This document shows, in pieces, positions 45,946-58,169 of a stretch of 64,000 bases of DNA. Position numbers and translations under genes: made by a program. Origin of the DNA: Orychophragmus violaceus (taxonomy: Eukaryota > Streptophyta > Magnoliopsida > Brassicales > Brassicaceae); assembly GCA_030180135.1 (NCBI GenBank), contig CM058231.1:27097034-27161033 (forward strand), written 5' to 3'. The notes beneath the pieces were generated by a model, which worked only from the letters and a program-made list of their open reading frames with translations, was not told where the DNA came from and did not search any database. Numbering within the stretch: the stretch's first letter is position 1; each line of letters starts with the position of its first letter.

Positions 45946-46692
45946 AACATAAAAGCTGAAAAATCACTGAATGTTTCATCTTGGGCGCCTAAAATTTTAC
46001 TTTTTTGAGTTTCTTGCCAAAATATTACAATTAATTTTACATAAGATAAGATAGTAGTTGTACCAAATTTCCAAATATTTATACTTTCGATGTATTCTAA
46101 TTTAATTAGTATTACCTAAACTAATAATTTCTTTTTCAAGTTTTACAAATGATTTTATTGTTTCAATAAGTAATTATGATTGTCCTATGCAATAATAAAT
46201 TTGAAATGTAGTTTTTATAACTTTTCTTTCCTAAGTTGGTTTGTTAATTAAAAGGTGTTTTTAAAAGTATAAGGAATGTATTGTCTAAATTGTTTCATAA
46301 TACCCAAATTTGCTAAAATTTGGTTATATCCTAGTTATGTAGTTGTAACAACACAATATGATTTGATTTAGTGATTATGTTTGGTTTTGTAAAAATTATA
46401 CCTAATTTCTTTTCAAAGTCAACTAATACCAGTAATACCAGTTTTACTAGTTCTACATTAGTAATGCGCAGTTATACTAGTATTATCCAGAAATCACCGA
46501 AGGAATATATAGTATTATATAATGGAAAACAAGCTTGACTTAGTTGTTTTACATAACAAAAGCTTAAAAACCAATAAAAACCTTAGTACTCTCTTTCGAC
46601 CCTTCTTAATGACGCGATCCCGAAGAATGGTGTGCTTCTCTTTGATCTAATATGCTTCTCATCATCACAAATAGTCCAGTGGTCCTCACATG
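45941..46692. other. AT-rich DNA left of the hAT element
   Basis: No gene recognised; 46560-46692 may be a downstream portion of the cyclin fragment but shows no clear similarity. Confidence 0.35.
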
Positions 46693-47413
46693 CAGGGGCA
46701 AAGCTATGAAGGCAACAAGGGGGTCAGCTGACCCCACCAATTTTTGTAAATCCTTATGTTTTTCTTTACCTAAAAATCTAATGACCCTACAAAAAAATAT
46801 TTTTTGACCCCATAAAAAATCAAAACATGAGAAAGGAAAAATTGAAATTCAGTTATTTAATTAAATGGACTGGTTCACCTTTTTGCATTATTAAAAGTTG
46901 GGCCACAATCAGGTGTAACCGTGTAAGCCCAAATTTAAACACAATTATAATCCATAACTTTTTGAAAATTTATTTAAATACTTCATCCATATTTTGTATT
47001 CGTGTCCTTTTAGACAACTTTTGATATCTATGTACACTCATCAACATTAATTTCTGTTCAATTTCACATAAAATTATGTCCCATATAGTACATTTAATCT
47101 ATATAACTATACTTTATGTTTTATTAAGTTGAGATGATTGTTTAGATTCATAGAAAAAATTAGTGGTTATGTTTATAATATATAAATTTTATATTTTTTT
47201 CTTTAATTTTATAAGTATATTTTCAAATTTGATTTGACTTTGCTTATTTCTATTACAATTGTCGATAGATTTTCTTTTCTCGAATATCAATATAATATTA
47301 TAAAATTGCATCCGTGATTAGATTTTTAATGATAGTATTATTTGTTTTATCGAAAAATAATGAATGAAATGTGATAAAAAATATATTTTTATTTATGATT
47401 ATGAGTGAACATA

Positions 47414-47445
<32 letters not shown>

Positions 47446-47522
47446 TTTTTTTAATATAAGCTTTATTTTTAATAGTATATTTTTGTTTGACCTCGGTAAA
47501 AAAAATTATGGCTCCGCCATTG
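46693..47522. mobile_element. Non-autonomous hAT element, 830 bp
   Basis: Termini CAGGGGCAAAGCTATG (46693) and the complement of CAATGGCGGAGCCATAA (47522) form an imperfect inverted repeat. They are flanked by a perfect 8-bp duplication CTCACATG (46685-46692 and 47523-47530), the size used by hAT transposases. The interior is AT-rich with no transposase. It sits beside the exon-2 fragment of the cyclin pseudogene. Confidence 0.9.
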
Positions 47523-48159
47523 CTCACATGCATCCAACCAGTAGAGAACTGTAACTCAAATGCAGTTCAACCTTACTTTCATCTAAACAAAAATTCTTGT
47601 ATATCCTAACTTCTACCATCGACAATGTTATTTCCTCCCCTGACGTCTTCAACAATAAGCTTCCTCGCTTGTTGACAACACAAGGATAACCTCTTACACC
47701 AACCAGATTTTGATTAATTACACCCAAAACTCTTCTCTGCTCTCTCTTCATCTCTTGTCCGAATTTTCTGCTTCTCGTTTCATCTAACACTACAAAAATT
47801 ATGGGTATTGATAGCATAATATAATAGCACGGTTATTCATTCTGCTATTGAAGATAAATTTCAGATTTTGTTTACTTTTAGTAGCATTGATATAACGCTA
47901 AGATAGTGAATTTTTAAGTGGGAAACAAAATTTGCCTAATCCGCCAATACTTATAACAAAATTTTCGTAAACCGTCAAATTTCCCTCTTCTATTCAACAA
48001 ATACTTGAACAAAATTTCCCAATACCGCCAAAGCCTTACATAATTTCCCTCCTATATTTTACCTAAAAAAACTAGCTTCCCTCTTCTCTTTTCTTAACAA
48101 AGAAAAAAAAATCTATTTCCTTTCATCTTCTTCTCTCGTCTCTAGTGTTTAAAAATCTC

Positions 48160-50080
48160 AAAAAAAAAATCTCTTTCGGCCTCGTCGACTGCCCCTTGTC
48201 CAACGCGTTCTAGCTCCGTTCATCTTCACCATCGGCCAGATTCGGTGCGGTCAGGAACGGCGAGCCACTGGCTTTCTCGCCTTTTCCTCCGGCGCTTCGC
48301 TGCGGTGGATTTTCCCCCGGTAAGTTCATGAACCGCCAGTGTTCATTTTATCGGATAATCACTTGAGTCCATCCTTTAGATCTTATGTCTTCTTTGTTAC
48401 AGGTCAATACTCGGGCGAATGTAAATGTCACTCCGATACCGTCAATAAAATCGCGTTTTCCTCTGATTGGGCTTTGTCTCGACGCGTTTTACACTCCTGT
48501 TCTTACATCCAGAAAGGTAAAGTTGTTTCCCACTTTGTTATCGTTGGATTCAATGTAATATGAAATTAGTTTATCATAGGTTGAATTCAGGTTATAGTTG
48601 TGTACATGTTTGAGAAATACCCATGTGCAGGAACACAATTGTTTGTTTCAGATTACTGATAAGAATTGCCAATCTAATCTTGTATTGCAGGCGGAGAAAG
48701 CAGCCTTCGATGAGATTGAGAAGAAGAAAGAGGAAGAGGTAACACCTTCCCAACCAAAGATCTCTCATAATTTGTTATCTAAACAATTAGTTTCAAGTTG
48801 GGGAGTTTGAACAAACCAAATGAATTGAGTTAGATTAAAAAAGATAAATCAGGACATCTGTTTTTTTTGTCTATGTTGTTACAGGAATCCAAGGATGCTC
48901 CTGCCGAATCTGGTATAAGTCATTTTGTGATTTATTAAGATTTCAGTATCTTTCTTTGTTTATTCTGCCAAGGTCCTGAATTGATTTCAGTATCTTCTTT
49001 TCCTTTCTTTCTTTACTTAATTGTTTGTACGGTGCAGATTCTCCCTTGCCGTCTCCAATTACCACTCGCCGCTCCAACCCTCTGCGATTGTATGCCTCCG
49101 CTTACCCAAATCTCCTCTTTTAATGCCTTTTTTGTTTGTGTTGTGTTGCTGTCTGCTTAGCTTACTAGTCTCTTCTTGTTTCTTACACCTGCCTCTAACG
49201 TTTCTACACAATTGTTAGCTTGTTTTGTTTCTTTTTCAAGGCTTCTTATGCAAATCTAGAGATTATGTTTGTTTGTTCATTTCCCTCATGGTTGTCGTGT
49301 CTGTAGGTTGCATAGTTGCTAGAGTCATTCGTATTTTCAACATATATATCAAAGATGATTTTATCTACTCCTCTCTCCCAATTCCTCATGTTAGTCTCTT
49401 TTGTTTCTTTTTTTCTGTGTTTTGTTTCAAAATTTGTAAACACATCTCACCGTTTGCATCAGCTCCTTTGTTTTTATAAAAGAACAGTAGCTGAAATGAA
49501 TGGAGACAGACCAGTGGAAGATGCATATTACGGGGTTGAAGGTGTACGAGCTTGCAAAGAAGAGGAACATGATGTAAGCACTATGTAAGTAAGTTTGTGT
49601 TTTTGTTTGTGTATATTTTGCTAGTTTATATGTGCCAACAAGTGGCTTCCTAGTAGTTTTGGTGTATTATATCACAGTTTCTTTTTCTAGTTAATGAAAC
49701 TTTAAAATGTTGCGATTCACTTTGTCCAGTTCATTTTTGCATCTCATAACTTAAAAAATGCAGAGGTTCTTGAATATCACAGGCCATTTCCTAAATCTTC
49801 TTTGGATGTGGACGTTTCATTCTCTTGCATATGGCATAACAACAGACTATGGTGATTGTTTCTTTCACAATAATGAGATAGTTTTTCTTTCATTTGCTGT
49901 AGCATCTTGGTTCGAATGAAACTGGTTAGGAAAATCAGTAGTGCCTTTTCAATTGTTCTTCTCTTATAATCTCTGAGTTAGCTAGAGTTTCTGTGTTTTG
50001 GGCAGGGAGATATCAAGATACAAGAAGATGAGGAGAAGCAACAGAAAGACTATAAAGGAGTAAAGGTGGACATAATCTGA
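48160..50080 (+). pseudogene. Multi-exon captured gene model inside CACTA H
   Basis: Several short open segments have good plant splice borders. An exon ends at about 48319 (CCCCCG/GTAAGT). Next comes 48402-48515 (acceptor TGTTACAG; GECKCHSDTVNKIAFSSDWA; donor GTAAAG), then 48691-48738 (AEKAAFDEIEKKKEEE; donor GTAACA), 48885-48912 (ESKDAPAES), one starting at 49038 (DSPLPSPITTRRSNPLRL), a segment at 49497-49585 (MNGDRPVEDAYYGVEGVRAC), and a last exon 50006-50080 ending in TGA (GDIKIQEDEEKQQKDYKGVK). The glutamate/lysine-rich parts suggest charged helical protein. I do not recognise a family, and the segments may come from more than one gene. Preserved splice signals suggest capture of genomic rather than cDNA sequence. 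Confidence 0.45.
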
Positions 50081-50283
50081 GAGGTGTTTGTGGTTGAGCA
50101 TTCGTTGTTGTTTTTGTTTCGACTTCTGTTTCATTTTGTTGTTTCATTTTGTTGGTTTGAAGATACTCATGAAACCAGTGCAGATTCATACTTTGTATAA
50201 AGATTTGTATATCATACTTTGTATAAACATTTTGGTTTACTAATAAAATTGTTTCAAACTTTTCTTTTATATAAATTCAATTG

Positions 50284-50420
<137 letters not shown>

Positions 50421-50969
50421 TTAATACGGCTCGGCTTGGCTCAGCTCGGCTCGTATCTAACTATAGCAAGGGAAATTATCGCTATCGTAGATGCACAATA
50501 TTATAGCACGGCAAAAGTGCTATCACTTATGACCGACCTATTATAGCTGGGGCAGACATAGCATTTTCAAAAACGCCATCATATACATACCATGGCGTTT
50601 TTCGTGTGCTAAGAATAGAGATTTTTCTTGTAGTGTAAACACAATCACACATATGTCAGATGTCAGAACGTCCCCATTGTTAAGACCTCATATTCTCATA
50701 TTACTCTAGAAAGAAAAATCCTATTACCTTGAAGAACCATCGTTGTCGTGCGTTTAACTACGATTTTGTTCTCACAGGAATTAACCATTTTGTTCGTTTT
50801 GATTCTTCCACGAGAAAACCCACCAATGAGACTAGAAGAAGAGCATTAAACGAAGAGAATCCTAGTCTGATACACTCGAATCTGAACAAGGGGATGAAAT
50901 AGGCAAATGGCAATGAAAGAGGAAGACAAAAACAGCTTATTAAAATATGGTTGTATACATTAGCAAGAA

Positions 50970-51045
50970 AGTAGCAATAGCTCAGTGGTTTCAAGCCTAT
51001 ATCTAAGATATTCAATCCCACGGTTCGAACCCCCGCCTATGGCTT
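50970..51045 (+). mobile_element. tRNA-like pol III sequence, probable SINE head
   Basis: TAGCTCAGTGG (50978-50988) fits box A and GGTTCGAACCC (51022-51032) fits box B, with about 33 bp between, as in tRNAs and SINEs. An acceptor stem and a proper anticodon arm cannot be folded. It is followed by T-rich DNA, which favours a SINE over a tRNA gene. It lies upstream of the cyclin fragment's first exon. Confidence 0.45.
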
Positions 51046-52085
51046 GATTTTATTTTGATTAATTTCACTAAATCAAAACGAAGTCGTATTAGTTTAACAG
51101 ACCAATAAACGGATTGATTAACGTCATCTAATCATTCTGTTAAGTTAATTAATGGCGTATCATTTTGGTGAGGTCAACTCTAAGTTGGGGTATTGTTTGG
51201 AAATTCAACATCTAGTTTGGGTTTTATTTTGGAAGCTCTTTAGTCTGGGTTTGTTTTGGCCAATTCTAAATAGTTCAGAATTTTTTTGGCATTTTTCCCA
51301 TTAGTTATACAATATTTAACGGTAATATCAATTTTATCTTGTTCTCTTATCGTAAGAACACAAATTAATGTTCTGTGGGCCTTGTTTTCTGTTTTTTTTA
51401 TATAAATTAGTTAAATAATTGATATTTATTAAGGATATTTTGGTCTATCAACATTTCATTAAAAGAAAAGGTATGATAGATTAAAAGAGAGTACACATAA
51501 TTTTTATTTCTCAAATAGGCATTTGAGATGATTTCTCATTCTAATTCTTAGGATTTTTATTCCATTTTTTAATGGAGGAAGAGAAGATGACGATTAGATT
51601 GAAGTGTGGGTGTGGAGAAGATGAGTTTAGACGACGGTAGAACTCCAAGGTGCCAGCTCCTCTAGCTTCACCAGTAGCTTTTTGTCTTACGGATCCTTCG
51701 ATTTTGAATCTTTTTCAGGTTGCTTATCAATCTCTTCATTCTGCAGTTGCAGATAGAAGCTCTCTACGCCCAGATCTACGAAAAATACACTACACTCAAG
51801 GTTTTTCCCAGAAAATCTCGTGTTTATTTTATTTTTTACATGAATTATGGGTTCTGTATTTTGCGTTTTTGATTCCTGAAATAGCTAGGAGTGAGTTTCT
51901 TAAATTGATTTCATGAAATTATTTTATGTCTGCTATTCGTTGTGTCTTGAAATTGGCTTTTGTGATGACAGGCCATGTCTAAGAACATGATTTTGTTGAT
52001 TGAGTGAAGAAGAAGCTTAATACCTCTAACTACCAAGGGTTCTTACAATGTCTTATTCTCTTTTCGAAGGAAATATTCAGCCAAC
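51046..52085. other. Unassigned DNA with weak open stretches
   Basis: The plus-strand frame 51650-51916 (PAPLASPVAFCLTDPSILNL) is open for 88 codons and is followed by splice-like signals, but no family was recognised. It may be another gene fragment. Confidence 0.3.
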
Positions 52086-52189
52086 CAGAATTGCTGTCTT
52101 TGGTATGTCTATATTCCAGACCCTAAGTTTCTCTCTATATTCTTGTATCAGATGGGATATTTAATCGGAGTATTTCCAGACTTTATGGA

Positions 52190-53514
<1,325 letters not shown>

Positions 53515-53599
53515 GTTCGACGGCGGCAGCAAGAAAAACATGAAAAATGTTTTGAAAAGAAAATTTTCGAGTATGGACGGCTCTAATACTATAATACTA

Positions 53600-53900
53600 T
53601 GTAGAAAATGATTCCTAATAATAGTAGGTTTACAAAGTATATATTTATATTTATACAGTAGAGAACTTAAGGCTACAAGGTATTTACTAATTACATCTAT
53701 ATCTTTTACAATATCATCTCTCCACCGGTGATAGAAGCATTAAATGAGGTGTTTCACAATCCTATCTTTTCTTTGGTTAACCAAATTAGATTTGGGATCA
53801 CTTATCTTTCATTGCCTATACTTGCTCATGGTTTGGAATAAGTTATTTGTGAAGCTCTTGTATATAAGGATCAAACCTAACTAGAAACTCTCTTATCCAA
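53600..53900 (-). repeat. Probable 5' LTR of the Ale-like copia
   Basis: Begins after a decayed reversed PBS (GGCTCTAATACT... at about 53578-53598) with TGTAGAAAATG and contains a TATATAAGGATCAAACCTAACTA segment usual near the start of such LTRs. The right boundary is not fixed. Confidence 0.5.
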
Positions 53901-54465
53901 AACTGACTATTCCGGTATGGTCCATACCGTATGGATTTCATTTCAAGCCTCGATCAACTCTCCCCTTCTCATCTCGCATGTATTCTCCACTAGGACATAC
54001 CAAAACTCATTTTATCCCTTTTCTTATATCAAAAAGCAAGCATTAACGACATCCTGGCAACACGGAACAGTGTAGCTCCCTTGGAAATTAGTAAACTCAT
54101 GTAAAAGATAACATTATTTTCTTGACATAAGATCTATCCTCATAATGCTCTTGTTCCTTTACAAACTTCTTATCAAAAATATTGTCAATATTCTTTCTAA
54201 TTAATATCACATTTAGATAAAAATGTGATAAAATAGCTATTTTCTTGCAACCCTATTAAAAATAACTGTTCACATATTTATATAAATATAAACATGAAAA
54301 ACAGGTCAGTGACTCAGTATATGTATGACTATAATGAAAGAATTTAAATTTAGTAAAACAATTTTGAATTATGACTTTTTCATCATCCGATTCCCCATTG
54401 TCGCCTAAATATAAGCAAACTCCTTTCTCTTCTATCAAATGAAGCCGATAGAAAAATTATTCAAA
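53901..54465. other. AT-rich spacer
   Basis: No gene or repeat recognised. Confidence 0.4.
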
Positions 54466-54469
54466 GTCT

Positions 54470-54480
54470 CCTATATAAAC
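54470..54480 (+). promoter_or_regulatory. TATA box of the DUF26 fragment
   Basis: CTATATAAACATC lies about 75 bp upstream of the ATG at 54548, with A/C-rich leader between, as in intact members of the family. Confidence 0.55.
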
Positions 54481-54547
54481 ATCTTAATCTCAACACTTCA
54501 TTTATCAAAATCGCCACTTTACTAAAAGCAGAGTAAAAATCAAAACA

Positions 54548-54742
54548 ATGAAATTTTTATACTTTCTATCCAAACGACTCGTTTCTATCCCTATCTTGTC
54601 CTTACAACTCCTCTTCATATCTAGTGTTTTGTCACTGAACCTTACCAATGAATATCTCAACCACAAATGCCTCCTTAGTCAAGGGAAATATAAACCTGGA
54701 AGTAAGTACGAGTACAACCTCAACCGTCTCTTTCTTAGCTAA
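54548..54742 (+). pseudogene. Truncated cysteine-rich repeat secretory protein (DUF26) gene
   Basis: 64 codons. Residues 1-30 (MKFLYFLSKRLVSIPILSLQ...) form a basic then hydrophobic signal peptide. The mature start LNLTNEYLNHKCLLSQGKYK, continuing PGSKYEYNLNRL, matches the beginning of the first DUF26 (Gnk2-homologous) domain in Brassicaceae secreted CRRSP proteins, including its first Cys. It stops at LFLS where the family continues for about 190 more residues with the C-x8-C-x2-C motifs. No continuation is seen downstream. Intact members are extracellular proteins, some binding sugars in defence. This is probably a truncated duplicate from a tandem CRRSP cluster; the promoter seems retained, so a short transcript is possible. 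Confidence 0.72.
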
Positions 54743-57720
54743 AACCGATTTAACATAATTATTCTCCGACGACCTAAACATCTTTTTCAGCCGCTTTGTT
54801 TCTTTCCGGAAACCTAGTAAAACTCTAATTTCTATTCATTCTCGCCGAGTTTCGAAACCCTTCTTTTATAATCCCTCAAGAAACCCTAAAACTCTTTCTA
54901 TCTTTGGATAGGCCGAGTTACGAAATCAACAAGTCTCACCCAAAATCCAAACACAGTACAGCTGCTTGAAATCAGACGAAGAGAGAAGAAGAGATATCAA
55001 TAACCCTTTTTACAATTTTGATGTCTTTTGGTTTTCAGTACTAGAATTCGCGAGCGAACCAGTTTTGTTAGATTTTTCGTAATCGTCATGAGTAGATGAA
55101 ACTTTGTTAAATCTTATGTGTTTAGTGCTAATATGGTGGATCTAATATTAAGTATTTTGAGTTTTTTGTCGTGGAAACCTACATTTAAAATACTTTGAAA
55201 CATTCAGAGAATTTAATCACCCATGCCCAACAACAAAGTATATATATTTAGTTACAATACATAAATATATTAGTATCAAATTTTAATATCTATTTAAAAC
55301 CACTATTTATAAAAAAATAAATATTATATAAAAATCTAATTATTTACCCAAATAAGTCTATATTCATTTCACTGCTCAAAATATATGACAATAATTCTTT
55401 ATATTTCATTTCTTAAAAATTTAAAAATAATGAGATTCATTACGCAAAGCAACTATTGATCTTTTAAATTAGATCGAAAAAAAATAAGTTAAAAATATTA
55501 AAATATAAATAAAAACAGAACTGTCAGATCTATAAATAAAAAAAAGAACAAAAAATTAAGATGTGGACCCGGAAAAAATATATCGCGACACAAATTAAGG
55601 AAAATAAACATACTAATTGGCCCAACAAATTTTCAAAAAAATTAGCTAAAAGTTTTCTTCTCTTAAAATTAAACCAAACTATTAATATAAAATTAATAGT
55701 TATTTAAGCTATATTTAAGAGTAATATCAAGTACGAATGAACCATGAAAATATAAATTTCATATAAAGAAAAAAAAACTGATAGAAATAAAATATTTAAG
55801 AATTTTTCGATAAAGAGATGAAAAAATGAACAATATTATACTATTGGAGAAAAATTCAAAGAATATAATCTAAAATAAAATATATCTTAAAATAAAATAT
55901 AAAACTCAAAAATACAAAACAAATAACAAAGATCAATATATGTTCAAGCTCTATTAAAAAGGAGTATAAAGTACGAATAAACCACAAAAATATAAAATAT
56001 ATAACTTTTAGATAAAGAAAAAATCAAAAATATATAAATAAAATAGTTAAGAATTTCAACAAAAATGTGAAACAAGAAAGAACAAATAGTATATTACTAA
56101 AAACACAAAATATAGTATTCATAAATACAAATCGAACCCTTACTTTCATGTATACTCCTCAAAAATGATTGCAATGCCAATAATATTAACCGTTCGTCAA
56201 AAATTGTATGATAAAAAAACAGAAAGATGGAGAAAAAGAAATGGATGAGTAGAAATATAAGAACTTCTAACTATCAAAGAATTTTAACTTTTAAGCTTAA
56301 AATTTAACTTTTGGTGTAATAATATTTCAAATAGTGTAATATGTGTACTACCATAATGATATTTATATTTAGATATTACTTAATAGCTTATATACGATGA
56401 AGAATGTGTATACAATCAAAGAACAAATTAACAACGTAGAAATTGAAAGGATATAAGATATGGAGGAAAACTTTAGAATGTTTGTGATAAAAGATTAAGT
56501 AAATAATAACTAAGGTTTAATTAAATCTTTATTTGTCTTGCTTACTATCTCAAATATACTTCTTTAGATATTAAAAACAACAAAATTTGAGTTTTAATCA
56601 TTTTAATAACGTCTTGAAATTTACATTTATGATAGTCATAATATAAAATAATAGAAGCAGAATTCATGTCTCACGATGAAAAGCGGAAGAAAATACTAAT
56701 CCCAAGGATCATACTCTCATCAAAAGATATATGTCACCCTTTCACTTTTAGACGAGTACAATTCCCAATAAGATTTTTATATGCAATGACAATTAATAAA
56801 ACTTAAAGGAAAACTTTAAAGAAGATTTCATTGTATCTACCCAACCCGATGTTTACCCACGGAAAATTATACGTTGTTCTGTCACGCGTGACGCCACCTA
56901 AAGGGCTAGCAATCTTGTACACATTAAGAACACCAAAAGAGTGGCTATTGTGTGTTACATAGTATATAAAGAGGTTTTCAAAGATCTACCAGCTTAACAG
57001 GTAACACACGCAAAAAACATTACACTTTCAACTTATTTTTAAAAACATTAAATATAACAATATAAATATATAATTTACGTATCTATACTTATGTAATCGT
57101 TGCCGATCATATGGTCCACCTAATTAATTGTAATTACAGGGCAATGAGATATAATAGAAAAAAAACAAATGAAGTGTGAGGAGATAGACTATCCTAGACG
57201 CCCATAGCCGTAATTAGTACGTATATTTATATTACCTTATATATTGTTCAATATTTGGAAGAAATGGACGACTTTTATACAGGACAAAATAAACACAAAA
57301 AACGGTTTGGTTTGTTTGGTTTATTTCTCATACATTATCTTTACAAGAAAATCTATTAGCGGTTAGTTATGCTTATATTGGAATCTAACTGTTTAATTTT
57401 AATTTGACCCAAATAACAACTCTATAACCAATATTCATATAGGAATTTATAAATAAATACAAAAAGACGGCCAATAAATATACGAGAAATACTCAAAATT
57501 CGTCTATACCTCGAAAAACAACAAACGCATGCGAAACTCGCGGAGGTAGAAAGTTAACTAGTTGGTACAATGAAGAAAATAAAGCCATTTAGCTTAAAGT
57601 TTTTTCTTGTTTTTTTGTATTCCTCTACAAAGCGTATAATGAGAATATATATGTACATCAACTACTTGACCTAAACGTCTGGGAAGAATATTGAGATTGA
57701 TATACAAAAGCTGAATACGG
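54743..57720. other. Long AT-rich intergenic stretch
   Basis: About 3 kb with no supported gene. 54840-55030 has leader-like sequence. At 56870-56985 an ACGCGTGACG element and TAGTATATAAAGAGG followed by a GTAACACACG-like donor resemble a promoter, but no coding exon follows. Confidence 0.4.
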
Positions 57721-57724
57721 TAAG

Positions 57725-58165
57725 ATTGATCCCTTGATTGTCGGGATCACATCACAACACCCTTCTCCCTTCAAGTTGGAGCGTGGAGATCAAAAGTTCG
57801 TATAAACTCTTTTCTTCCCAAATACTTGGTAAATATGTCCGCTAGTTGATCCTTTGTGTGAACATATGTAGTCTTGATAGTTCCATTGATAATCTCATAC
57901 CGAACAAAATGAATGTCGACCTCAATGTCCTTCGTACGCTCGTGTTGTACTGGGTTGGCACTTAAGTGAATCTTGGATTATCTATCCAAGTGCACATTCA
58001 TCGTTCCTATTGTGCACGAAGCCTAGGTCTCGGAGTACTCGTTTCAAAAAATGCAGTTCCAGTGTAAGAAATGCGAGAGCTTTGTACTCCGCTTCAGCGG
58101 AAGAACGACTGATTGTGGGCTGTTTCCGTGTCTTACAAGCAATCGGAGACGTACCCACCTGTATA
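57725..58165 (-). pseudogene. Copia RNase H relic
   Basis: Minus strand: TSPIACKTRKQPTISRSSAE, then AEYKALAFLTLELHFLKRVL, a frame change, then SANPVQHERTKDIEVDIHFV and TKDQLADIFTKYLGRKEF, the usual C-terminal part of plant copia Pol. RT and upstream domains are missing; the right side abuts gypsy-type element J at about 58165. Its orientation and position exclude it from being the 3' end of the Ale-like gag at 52190-53514 without rearrangement. Confidence 0.8.
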
Positions 58166-58169
58166 AAAT

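Noticed and set aside
45311..45979. Open frames of 186-211 codons across the N run
   Set aside because: They exist only because unknown bases contain no stops.
50970..51045. Functional tRNA gene
   Set aside because: Boxes A and B are present but no acceptor stem, anticodon arm or terminator in the right place; a SINE head is more likely.
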